Shown here in pieces: positions 16,430 to 22,618 of a stretch of DNA of 22,618 nt (the first letter of the stretch is position 1; every line of letters begins with the position of its first letter). The stretch comes from a virus, in the IMG/VR virus record IMGVR_UViG_3300037233_000050, positions 1-22,618 of that record; one strand, given 5' to 3'. The notes beneath the pieces are model-generated. The model ran no database searches and had not been told where the DNA came from. It worked only from the letters and a program-made list of their open reading frames with translations. The position numbers and the translations under genes are program-made.

Positions 16430-17521
16430 TCAAGCGCGACGTGCGGCCCGATCTTCTTCGGCCATCTTCGCGATCCGCTCCTCTCGAGACAGGAGCGCGA
16501 ACGGTACGTTGCCGGCGCTCACGCTGGCGACGCGACGAACCGCCTGTTTCGGCGCAGGCTTCGGCTCGTTCAAGGGCTCCGGCTCGGGTTCCGGTTCGGG
16601 TTCCGGTTCCTCGATCTCTTCCACAGCATCGGCACCCAGCACAGCGGCAGGCTCCTGAGTCTCTGCCGCCGGTTCTTCGGTCGCCTCATCGCGGAAATAC
16701 TTCGCGGCCTTCTTGAGCTTCCTGCTCTTCTCGACGCTGGCCACGAAGTTCTTCTCCAACTGCTTTTCGATCTCCTCCGCAACATCCGCCGCGGAGAGCT
16801 CCACCGCCGTCTTGCCGAAATGCGCGTTCATGAAGTCGTACACATAGGCCGCCATCTTCTCGGCGCCCTCCAGGTGGATGAACTCGAATTTCGCGGCGTC
16901 GGCGAGCGCCGGAGCGATCTTGTCCTTGATGTACGTCGATCGGATCACATGCGATCGGAACTGCTCTTGCTCCTCCTTGAATTTCTTCGTGTCCGCGCGG
17001 AATGCGGTCTCGTCCGCCTCGCGCTTCTGCTCCGGCGTGAGCGCCTTGTCCGGCGTCGGCACCGTCAGAAGAACGTTCTGCGCGTACTCGCGGAACTCGC
17101 TCGGCTGCATGCCGAGAGACTTCGCGGCGCCCACCAGGTCGCCCTTCCTCAAGAAGTCCCGCGCCAGCGCCTGAGACTCGGCCGTCTTCGCCGTCGACTT
17201 GGCTTCGCGCGCTTCTCGAGCGGCCTTCTGTTCGGCTTTCCACGTCTCGTGCCTCGACGGAGTCCCAGCCGCCGGCTTCGGCTCGACCTTCGCCGGCTTC
17301 GCGGCCGGAGCCGGAACGCCTTCCTTGCCGGTCCATCCACCGGGAACATTATCCACGGTCCCGGTCTTGTCATTGTAGATCGTGGGCCCTCCCACGGACC
17401 TCGTACGCGTCTGGACGACAGGCGCCGCTTGCGGAGTCGCCGGAGTCGCCGGAGCGGTCAGGGAGGCTACGGCCTTCGGAGTCGTCGTGACGTTGAAGTT
17501 GGAGGGTGCGGGCGCGGGCAT
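16430..17521 (-). CDS. scaffolding-like protein
   Basis: A 363-aa protein lying between portal and major capsid genes, where head scaffolding proteins are normally encoded. The first ~120 residues are Ala/Pro/Lys-rich and probably disordered; residues 120-300 are charged and largely helical (REAREAKSTAKTAESQALAR, FKEEQEQFRSHV, VEEIEKQLEKNF); then comes an acidic tract ending in six Glu-Pro pairs (coded by a GGTTCC-type repeat at 16576-16611); and the last ~40 residues are basic (AVRRVASVSA, EERIAKMAEEDRAARRA). A basic C-terminal helix that binds coat protein is known in P22 scaffold, and the same arrangement is inferred here. No protease motif is visible. A capsid-assembly role is likely; the exact family is not recognised. 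Confidence 0.7.
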   Translation of the reverse strand: MPAPAPSNFNVTTTPKAVASLTAPATPATPQAAPVVQTRTRSVGGPTIYNDKTGTVDNVPGGWTGKEGVPAPAAKPAKVEPKPAAGTPSRHETWKAEQKAAREAREAKSTAKTAESQALARDFLRKGDLVGAAKSLGMQPSEFREYAQNVLLTVPTPDKALTPEQKREADETAFRADTKKFKEEQEQFRSHVIRSTYIKDKIAPALADAAKFEFIHLEGAEKMAAYVYDFMNAHFGKTAVELSAADVAEEIEKQLEKNFVASVEKSRKLKKAAKYFRDEATEEPAAETQEPAAVLGADAVEEIEEPEPEPEPEPEPLNEPKPAPKQAVRRVASVSAGNVPFALLSREERIAKMAEEDRAARRA

Positions 17522-17527
17522 GGGCAT

Positions 17528-17532
17528 TCCTT
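17528..17532 (-). promoter_or_regulatory. SD that sets the scaffold gene start
   Basis: AAGGA directly abuts the first in-frame ATG (17527) but lies 6 nt before the second ATG (17521). The normal spacing favours the second, which shortens the protein by two residues. Confidence 0.6.
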
Positions 17533-17536
17533 CGGG

Positions 17537-19507
17537 TTACGCGGCCTGCGCCGGCTGGAGGCCGGACTGCGGAGCCGTGGGGGGCGGGGGAGCCTGGGCA
17601 GGCTCGGCAAACATCTGTTGAATGAGAGCGAGCTGCGGATCGGGCGCTCCGAGCATCGTGCAGAGCTCGTCAATCCACATCCGCACGAGCTGCAAGCGCT
17701 CCTCGGGGCACCCGTCGATCTGAAGTTGATTGTACGTCGCGGTCGAGACCGCAAGCGCCAGCTTCAGGTTCATGTATTTCTCCGGGTGCGTGTACTTGTT
17801 CTCCTCCACCATCTCCGCAAGCGACTTCTCGCAGAGGCGCAGAGAGCTCGTCGCGAGCTCGATCTCGTCCTGCAAGTCGGGATCGATGTTGAGGAGCTCC
17901 ATGCCCCTCTCGAACGAGATGTAGTGATTCGAGATGAAGTCCGTGACCGTCTGAATGCGACCGGCGGCCGTCGCCGGGAAGCCGGATACGGTATCGCACT
18001 TGATGACGAAACAATCGTTCGCGGCGGCAATCTTCGACCACGGGATCGACTTGATGAATTTGTTTTGCTTGTCCGTGTAGTCGACCGCGTATTCCTTGTC
18101 CTTCTCGTAGGCTTCCTTGCCGAGCTCGACGACGATCTCCGCGCAGTCGACAAAGAACTTCTCCCAATTCTTGCTCACCTGAATGAAGCGCGAGCTCTCG
18201 ACGTCGACCATCGTACGCATCGCGATGGCGCTGTTGACGCCCGGCTGCTTGTTCCCCTGGGCGCTCGTCGCGCTGACGCCGATCTTCCCGTAGCCGTTCG
18301 TAATCCACCACTGGAGGTGATTGTAGATCTCGGGCCCGGTCGACTGCGGAGAAATGAACGTCGGCGGCATGACGCCATTTGAGAAGCGGCCCTTGACCAT
18401 GCGCGCGATGTTGTTCGATAGCAGCACGTCCTCGGATACCTGCGATGCCGTATCCACGAGAATGAGCGGCGATGCCTGGAGCTCCTGACACTGCTGAATG
18501 AACATCAAGATCTTGTTGATCTCGAGCTGACACGAGAGGAGCTCCTCCGCGATGCCGCGACCCACGAACCCGGCCGCCTTTTTGTACCAGCGAAACCAGG
18601 CGAATGGGAACTTCTCGCGCTTGTACTCCTTATTCTCGAGTACTTCGTCATCGATCGTCACGACGTAGCGGCCCGGCGTCTTGCCGCATGCGAGGTGCCA
18701 CGACTTCCGAATGACGGAGAACCCAACCACCGAATCCTGACCGCGGAAGATGATCGGCCGCTGCTGGCTCGTACGCTGGATCTTCTCGAGCGCTTCGGGA
18801 TTGTCCCGGTACCGCTCGAGGAGTAGCTCCGTCTGGAGCATGATCACCCGATGCATCGACCGAGGCTTGCCCTTGGCGCCGTCGTAGCGGTCGATTTTCA
18901 CCTCGTCGATGAAGGACCAGTCGGCCTCGATCCGGTTCGTCTGCGGATTCAGGTACCATTCGATGCCGCCGAGGCCGTACAGGCTCCCGTCACGGAACAC
19001 GTCATTGTTGGCGATCTCGTAGAGGCCGCACTCCTGAAAGACGCCGTTGACGAACTGAGTCTGCTTCTCGGCCTTCAGCTTGTCGAAATAGTCCGCGCCC
19101 GACGTGATGAAATAGGGCGCCGGGTTGTCGCGGGCGACCTTGGAGTTCACCGTGTCGATACCGGATTGAATGATGTTGTAGACCGGCCGATTCCCGGTGC
19201 TGTTTGCGCCACCACCCGGCGTCAGGCCCGACCATCCAAGCGCCTCGTAGTTGCCGTAGAGACGCGCATACCGCATGAAGTCGTTGCGCTGCTGGTAGTT
19301 GTTATTGTCGATCCGATCCACGAGCTGCGCGATGGCGCCCCCAACCCTGTCATCCGGGAGCGTCCACCAATCCTGGTAGTCCTCCGCACTCCCGTTCAGG
19401 CTGCGGAATCTTCGCTCCGGCTTGGCGTCGGTGTCCTTGATCGACGTGGCATATTTCGTCTTGCCCGTCTTCTTGCTGGTGACCTTCGCCGTGTAGTTCT
19501 CAGGCAT
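17537..19507 (-). CDS. portal protein
   Basis: A 656-aa protein that should form the dodecameric ring at one head vertex through which DNA is packaged and ejected. Evidence is its size, its place between terminase and scaffold/capsid genes, and portal-type stretches: a long helical N-terminus (residues 55-90), NIIQSGIDTVNSKVARDNP (111-129), the wing strands around GSLYGLGGIEWYL, a long helix with LSCQLEINKILMFIQQCQELQ, and VGVSATSAQGNKQPGVNSAIA-like sequence before the C-terminal helices. The C-terminus is Pro/Ala/Gln-rich and probably flexible. An AAGGAG lies 7 nt before the ATG. The length suits P22-type portals, which carry a long C-terminal barrel, though I cannot confirm a barrel here. 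Confidence 0.88.
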   Translation of the reverse strand: MPENYTAKVTSKKTGKTKYATSIKDTDAKPERRFRSLNGSAEDYQDWWTLPDDRVGGAIAQLVDRIDNNNYQQRNDFMRYARLYGNYEALGWSGLTPGGGANSTGNRPVYNIIQSGIDTVNSKVARDNPAPYFITSGADYFDKLKAEKQTQFVNGVFQECGLYEIANNDVFRDGSLYGLGGIEWYLNPQTNRIEADWSFIDEVKIDRYDGAKGKPRSMHRVIMLQTELLLERYRDNPEALEKIQRTSQQRPIIFRGQDSVVGFSVIRKSWHLACGKTPGRYVVTIDDEVLENKEYKREKFPFAWFRWYKKAAGFVGRGIAEELLSCQLEINKILMFIQQCQELQASPLILVDTASQVSEDVLLSNNIARMVKGRFSNGVMPPTFISPQSTGPEIYNHLQWWITNGYGKIGVSATSAQGNKQPGVNSAIAMRTMVDVESSRFIQVSKNWEKFFVDCAEIVVELGKEAYEKDKEYAVDYTDKQNKFIKSIPWSKIAAANDCFVIKCDTVSGFPATAAGRIQTVTDFISNHYISFERGMELLNIDPDLQDEIELATSSLRLCEKSLAEMVEENKYTHPEKYMNLKLALAVSTATYNQLQIDGCPEERLQLVRMWIDELCTMLGAPDPQLALIQQMFAEPAQAPPPPTAPQSGLQPAQAA

Positions 19508-19787
19508 CGGCGCGCTCCTTCTCGATCTTCGCCTGCGTCACGAGATCGGCCACCGTGCGCCTCGGCTCGTAAGACGAGTGAAAAAGCACCTCATCATCCG
19601 AGGGTTCCTCGTCGATCGGGTTGCTGCGCGAGGGCTGCTTACGCTCCATCGGCTCCGGCTGTTCGAGCTCATGGATCGACTTCTTCAGCGTGACCCCGCC
19701 GCCCTCTCGCAAGTCGCCCGTGGAAATCTCCGCCAGGCGGTAGTCCACCATGATGCGGGCGAGAGCTTCGATGTCATGGACGTTCAT
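19500..19787 (-). CDS. 95-aa hypothetical protein upstream of the portal
   Basis: The protein starts with a helix (MNVHDIEALARIMVDYRLAE), has a Gly/Thr turn, then an acidic, Pro-rich, probably disordered middle (EQPEPMERKQ...DEEPSDDE) and a charged C-terminal helix. It ends 8 nt inside the portal gene, and its last codons hold the portal's SD (AAGGAG), so translation of the two is probably coupled. Its own SD is weak. No enzymatic motif is visible. It may be a portal-associated or packaging factor by position only. Confidence 0.7.
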   Translation of the reverse strand: MNVHDIEALARIMVDYRLAEISTGDLREGGGVTLKKSIHELEQPEPMERKQPSRSNPIDEEPSDDEVLFHSSYEPRRTVADLVTQAKIEKERADA

Positions 19788-19835
19788 TCGACACCGAATA
19801 ATCGATGGAGTCCTAGCCGGATCGTCTTCATGCGG

Positions 19836-20285
19836 TCAGGTCTCCTGCCAAAGGATTTCGTCGTAGATGGCGCGGCTCACGAAGTGCCGCATCGCGTTTT
19901 CGTTCCGCGCAGGGCGCGTGAAGACCCACGGTAGCCCCTCCGGGTTAGCCAACGCAAGGAGGGACGAGACGTGCCCCTGGCGCCTGGCGCCGTCCTTCGT
20001 GTAGGCGAAGTGCGCGATGCAGATGTCTCGGCGGCGCAGGAAAACGAGGTAGGACACGATCTCGTCCGGCTCGTTCTCAAGGTAGGCGATCAAAGTGTTC
20101 GCCCGCTGGATATGGGCCGTCACGTCGCCAATCGCCCGAGGGAAATAGTCGAGCGCGTACTGATTCGGGTAGATGCCCCGGAGCGTCGAGACCCAGCTCG
20201 AGACCACGAAGCGGAGATCGCTCTCCAGACCCACCCGTACAGAAACCGGGATCGGTGCAGACCTGGAGACAGCGACGGCGCTCAA
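19836..20285 (-). CDS. GNAT-like acetyltransferase
   Basis: A 149-aa protein that reads like a GNAT N-acetyltransferase: an N-terminal strand and helix (VRVGLESDLRFVVSSW, residues 16-31), a strand pair SYLVFLRR and ICIAHFAYTK, then RRQGHVSSLL (101-110), which resembles the acetyl-CoA pyrophosphate-binding loop (Q/R-x-x-G-x-G/A) with the last Gly replaced by Val. The proposed start is TTG at 20285, overlapping the upstream stop as TTGA; the frame is open further upstream to 20438 but that would overlap the zinc-ribbon gene by 157 nt. The SD is poor, so the start is uncertain. GNAT-like genes between terminase and portal recur in phages; the substrate is unknown. Confidence 0.7.
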   Translation of the reverse strand: MSAVAVSRSAPIPVSVRVGLESDLRFVVSSWVSTLRGIYPNQYALDYFPRAIGDVTAHIQRANTLIAYLENEPDEIVSYLVFLRRRDICIAHFAYTKDGARRQGHVSSLLALANPEGLPWVFTRPARNENAMRHFVSRAIYDEILWQET

Positions 20286-20524
20286 TCGCTCTGGCTTTCG
20301 CTCGATTTGCGCCAGGGGAGCTTCCCCTCGTACCGCTGCCTGATGAGCGAATATTTGCTCATTACCTTGGACATCACGGGGTCGAGCGGTTGCGTCGGAC
20401 GGAAACTGATCGCGTGCGCTCGCATCGGCGCTCCGCATTCGGCGCAGCTCTCATCGCCCAAGATCTCCGCTTGCTTTCGGCATCTGGAACACGTGGCATC
20501 ACGAAGGATCATCGAACCCATCAT
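20282..20524 (-). CDS. short zinc-ribbon protein
   Basis: An 80-aa protein with CxxC-x11-CxxC (C12, C15, C27, C30), the signature of a small zinc ribbon, followed by a basic tail with no recognisable domain. I chose the ATG at 20524 because GGGAG lies 4 nt upstream; an ATG further in (20512) and a longer frame back to 20548 are also open. It overlaps the end of the terminase gene by 26 nt and ends in a TTGA overlap with the next gene, so it is translationally coupled on both sides. Small zinc-ribbon proteins next to terminase genes are common in phages, but their role is generally unknown. It may assist packaging or bind nucleic acid; this is inference. Confidence 0.75.
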   Translation of the reverse strand: MMGSMILRDATCSRCRKQAEILGDESCAECGAPMRAHAISFRPTQPLDPVMSKVMSKYSLIRQRYEGKLPWRKSSESQSD

Positions 20525-22073
20525 ACTGCTCCCGGTTTCGCTGGACAAGTTGCCTCAAGAGGGCCTTTACCGGGTCGGCCTTCATCGTGGGCTTGGGCGC
20601 CGAGAGCCGCGAGGCTTCCGACAGCGCCAACATCGCGGGCCAGGCATAGGAAGGGTACCGCTCGACGTCCGCCATCCCGACAGAGAACCCGGATGCCGTA
20701 TCGAGCTTGCGAAGCGCCATCAGATCGCCGCGCACGTTCGCGTTCGGTGGGAGCTCGAACGCGCCACGTCCTAGTCCCGCTAGCATCTCGTTCGCGAGAT
20801 CGGGAAGCGTCGCATCCATCGTTCGTACGTGGACCCCCATCCCTTCCGCTTGCTCGACGTGCGCAGCGCCATCGGAATGACTGAACACGGAGTCGAGACC
20901 GTATTCCGAGAGTCGCTCCTTCACAGAGTAGAGAGCGAGGAGCGGATCGATAAACCCTCGGCATTCGCCGAAGTCGACGATCGTGCATCCGCCTGGGCCA
21001 TCGTGTCGTTTTGCGGCAATGACGAGAGCCCAGGCGCCATGCGCAAGAAGGGGCGCCATCGTAGCGACGTACTCGACGCCTTGCTCGCGCGGAAGCCGAT
21101 CGTCTGCTCGAGTGCGGAGCGTAAGCACTTCAGAATCGAAGAGCGCATCTTCCGTACCCTCCGATGGGATCGCCGCGTACTCCCGCAAAAATTCTTTCTC
21201 GCTCGAACAGAGGCGCCGAGACATCTGCTTCGTGAGCTCGGGACGAGCGATCCATGTCTCAGCGAAGGCCACGCACTGGAATTCCGAATCGCCCTCGTCG
21301 AAGGCGCGAGCGTGCGCATCCACCCTTGTCATCGGGCTCGAGATAAGGAAAATCTTCGCGCCCTTCACGCCGGCCATCGTAGGCCGCACGCTCGCGAGAA
21401 CCTCCGTCGCCACCGGGTTATTGTTCTTGTCACGCCACTTGGATACCTCGTCGCATACGATGACGATGCTCGTGAACCCGGACACGGCGCCCACCGTCGC
21501 CGCGTACACGACGAACGCGATCTCCGCTTCCGTGAGATCGATGCGCTCGGTCAGTGATTTGTGCGCGATGCCGAGCGCGCTGAGGATGCCATCGATCGTC
21601 TTGATCCGGTCTTTCGCTTGCTCTTTGTTCTGGCTGATGATGGCAGCGACCGCGGTATCTCCCGGAGGGATCTGGTGCGAGCCCATGAGCGCCTCGAGAA
21701 CGACCATGCGGCAGATCGTCGAGCTCTTGCCCCCACGGCGCCCCACGCGCAACACGAACTGAATGCACGCGGCCATGTAGAATTTGGCAAGCGCCTGCCT
21801 CCACCATGCCGTGCTCTCGGGCCAGCCCGCAATCACCAGGCGCCGGTCCAGCTCCTCCAGGTAATCGAAGGGGCACGTGGCGTGGGGTACCGCTTCGCGG
21901 AAGCTCGCTCGCACACGCTCAAGCGTCGAGTCACCAGGCGCTACGTCCCTCTTCGGCGCCCGCTTCGGTGCGGCTCTAGGAACCGGGATGGCGTCGAAGT
22001 CAGGCTCGAAAAGCTCCGAAGCCACAAAGGCCTCGAGCCACTTGTCCGAAGGGGCCGGCGGGATCTTGGCCAC
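20499..22073 (-). CDS. terminase large subunit (DNA-packaging ATPase)
   Basis: This 524-aa protein is the motor that pumps phage DNA through the portal into the empty head and cuts it. The N-terminal ATPase has a Walker A motif GRRGGKSS (residues 111-118), a Walker B IVIVCDEV (203-210, D208 and E209) and a coupling motif LISSP (243-247). The C-terminal half from about residue 330 follows the RNase H-like nuclease layout: a strand YVATMAPLLAHGAW (335-348), FSHSDG (397-402) and RYPSYAWPAMLAL (472-484). In related terminases the first and third of these carry Asp (as in DPA and HADYAPA); here Ala340 and Ser475 sit there, so the nuclease centre looks incomplete. The start is GTG, 2 nt after the upstream stop; length is normal for the family. 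The next gene begins inside its 3' end. Confidence 0.93.
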   Translation of the reverse strand: MAKIPPAPSDKWLEAFVASELFEPDFDAIPVPRAAPKRAPKRDVAPGDSTLERVRASFREAVPHATCPFDYLEELDRRLVIAGWPESTAWWRQALAKFYMAACIQFVLRVGRRGGKSSTICRMVVLEALMGSHQIPPGDTAVAAIISQNKEQAKDRIKTIDGILSALGIAHKSLTERIDLTEAEIAFVVYAATVGAVSGFTSIVIVCDEVSKWRDKNNNPVATEVLASVRPTMAGVKGAKIFLISSPMTRVDAHARAFDEGDSEFQCVAFAETWIARPELTKQMSRRLCSSEKEFLREYAAIPSEGTEDALFDSEVLTLRTRADDRLPREQGVEYVATMAPLLAHGAWALVIAAKRHDGPGGCTIVDFGECRGFIDPLLALYSVKERLSEYGLDSVFSHSDGAAHVEQAEGMGVHVRTMDATLPDLANEMLAGLGRGAFELPPNANVRGDLMALRKLDTASGFSVGMADVERYPSYAWPAMLALSEASRLSAPKPTMKADPVKALLRQLVQRNREQYDGFDDPS

Positions 22074-22075
22074 GG

Positions 22076-22429
22076 CTATTTGCCGGGCTTTTGGCTCGAA
22101 CGCACCACCTCGGCCAAATCTCGGACGCCAACCGGCTCCGCAGGCGTGCGCGGCGCCGGAGGAGTGGAAAGGGCCGCCGCAGCCTCGGCCAAATCTCGGA
22201 CGCCAACCGGCGCCGGAGGAGTGGAAAGGGCCGCCGCAACCACGGCCATCAGCACGGCCCGCTCGGCGCTCCGGTCCTCGTAGGCCGCCTGGAGCGCGTC
22301 GATCGCCGCAATCCTCGCCTGCGCTGTCTCTACGATGCCCTGCACGGGCGTTTTGAAGGCGGGAGCGGGGACAGGGGGCGCGGGGACGGGGGCACGGGTG
22401 CCTCCAAATGCGGGGCGGCCTACGTTCAT
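22076..22429 (-). CDS. small Ala/Pro-rich protein upstream of the terminase, unknown function
   Basis: A 117-aa protein with a good SD (AGGAGAT) 5-6 nt before its ATG. Residues 1-28 are Pro/Ala-rich, residues 30-66 look like one amphipathic helix (VETAQARIAAIDALQAAYED), and residues 65-108 are two copies of a 19-residue unit, AAALSTPPAP...VGVRDLAE, the second carrying a six-residue insert (RTPAEP). It is the first gene of the visible operon and stops 2 nt before the terminase GTG. Its place is where a small terminase subunit is often encoded, but I see no helix-turn-helix DNA-binding domain, so that role is only a possibility. The repeat points to recent in-gene duplication. I do not recognise the family. 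Confidence 0.7.
   Translation of the reverse strand: MNVGRPAFGGTRAPVPAPPVPAPAFKTPVQGIVETAQARIAAIDALQAAYEDRSAERAVLMAVVAAALSTPPAPVGVRDLAEAAAALSTPPAPRTPAEPVGVRDLAEVVRSSQKPGK
22108..22238 (-). repeat. imperfect in-frame tandem repeat (57/75 bp units)
   Basis: A 29-bp segment at 22108-22136 recurs exactly at 22183-22211, and a 31-bp segment at 22151-22181 recurs exactly at 22208-22238. The two units differ by an 18-bp insert, so both remain in frame and encode the duplicated VGVRDLAE-type protein repeat. Confidence 0.9.
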
Positions 22430-22452
22430 GGGCGATCTCCTAGGTGAGGGAG

Positions 22453-22505
22453 AGAGCGGCCACCCGCATTAGGGTTCTGAGGCCCGTCAGGGGGTGGCGC
22501 GCTCT
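22453..22505 (-). other. long imperfect hairpin in the leader of the operon
   Basis: The arms AGAGCG-GCCACCC (22453-22465) and GGGTGGC-G-CGCTCT (22492-22505) pair over 13 bp with one bulged G and a 26-nt loop. It lies between the possible promoter and the SD of the first gene. No T-run follows on the minus strand, so it is not a standard intrinsic terminator. A leader structure, an RNA-processing site or a protein-binding site (for example for packaging) are all possible; the sequence does not decide. The rest of 22430-22618 shows no gene. Confidence 0.4.
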
Positions 22506-22568
22506 GCTCTCGCCAAGAAGAGCTACCAGGACCGGCCCGGTAGCGCAACATGCCCCTCATTCCCCGCC

Positions 22569-22598
22569 TATCTACCGCGGTGCGTCAACGTTTGTCAA
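22569..22598 (-). promoter_or_regulatory. possible sigma70-type promoter for the structural operon
   Basis: Read on the minus strand, a perfect TTGACA (22598-22593) is followed after 18 nt by TAGATA (22574-22569), a 3-of-6 match to TATAAT. A second TTGACG lies 10 nt downstream of the first, so the two form a short direct repeat. It sits about 140 nt upstream of the first gene start and could drive the whole leftward operon. The -10 element is weak and the window ends just upstream, so this is a tentative call. Confidence 0.3.
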
Positions 22599-22618
22599 AT
22601 TGGCAGAATCGGCAAGAT

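Noticed and set aside
16427-18382. Long plus-strand open frame (about 650 codons) opposite the portal and scaffold genes
   Set aside because: Its sequence is Arg/Leu-rich low complexity typical of an antisense shadow in GC-rich DNA; both genes on the minus strand have clear features, SDs and coupled junctions.
20286-20438. N-terminal extension of the GNAT-like gene
   Set aside because: The extra 51 residues overlap the zinc-ribbon gene in another frame and are not GNAT-like.
22076-22429. Small terminase subunit
   Set aside because: The position would fit, but there is no helix-turn-helix and the protein is mostly repeat and Pro/Ala sequence; kept as unknown.

Overview
The window is part of the structural (late) gene block of a tailed bacteriophage or prophage, most likely with a short tail (podovirus-like). 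It is GC-rich throughout. Every credible gene lies on the minus strand, so transcription runs from the right end (about 22.6 kb) to the left end, where the last gene runs off the window. Genes are packed tightly: most junctions are 1-8 nt overlaps or gaps under 70 nt, and the only larger spaces are 16286-16429 and the right edge (22430-22618). Exported proteins (one lipoprotein, one signal-peptide collagen-like protein) and clear Shine-Dalgarno (SD) sites point to a bacterial host, probably Gram-negative with high GC. I cannot name the phage or host. No integrase, replication, lysis, tRNA or CRISPR element is visible.

Layout, in transcription order. (1) Right edge: possible promoter, a long hairpin leader, and a small Ala/Pro-rich protein with an internal repeat. 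(2) Packaging: terminase large subunit (20499-22073), a short zinc-ribbon protein, a GNAT-like acetyltransferase, a 95-aa protein, and the portal (17537-19507). (3) Head: scaffolding-like protein, a hairpin-rich gap, major capsid protein (14849-16285), a small beta-rich protein that may decorate the capsid, a 92-aa acidic protein and a predicted lipoprotein. (4) Connector and tail: head-tail adaptor (13073-13786), a small tail-associated protein, a fibre-like protein with a Gly-rich repeat, and a 1039-aa protein resembling the tail-needle-proximal/DNA-stabilisation proteins of podoviruses. (5) Four consecutive Ala/Gln/Pro-rich proteins (2751-8025), best read as the ejection proteins that leave the virion with the DNA. 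(6) Left end: two small beta-rich structural proteins and a collagen-like, tail-fibre-type protein with an N-terminal signal peptide, truncated by the window.

The gene order (terminase, portal, scaffold, capsid, adaptor, stabilisation protein, ejection proteins, fibres) is that of P22-like and related podoviruses. The absence of a tape-measure gene, tail sheath and tail-tube genes supports a short tail. The least ordinary features are the two exported proteins inside a virion operon, a terminase whose nuclease domain seems to lack two of its expected acidic residues, a fresh 69-bp duplication that breaks the collagen register, and a stack of hairpins between scaffold and capsid genes. All functional assignments rest on motif reading and gene order, without database searches.
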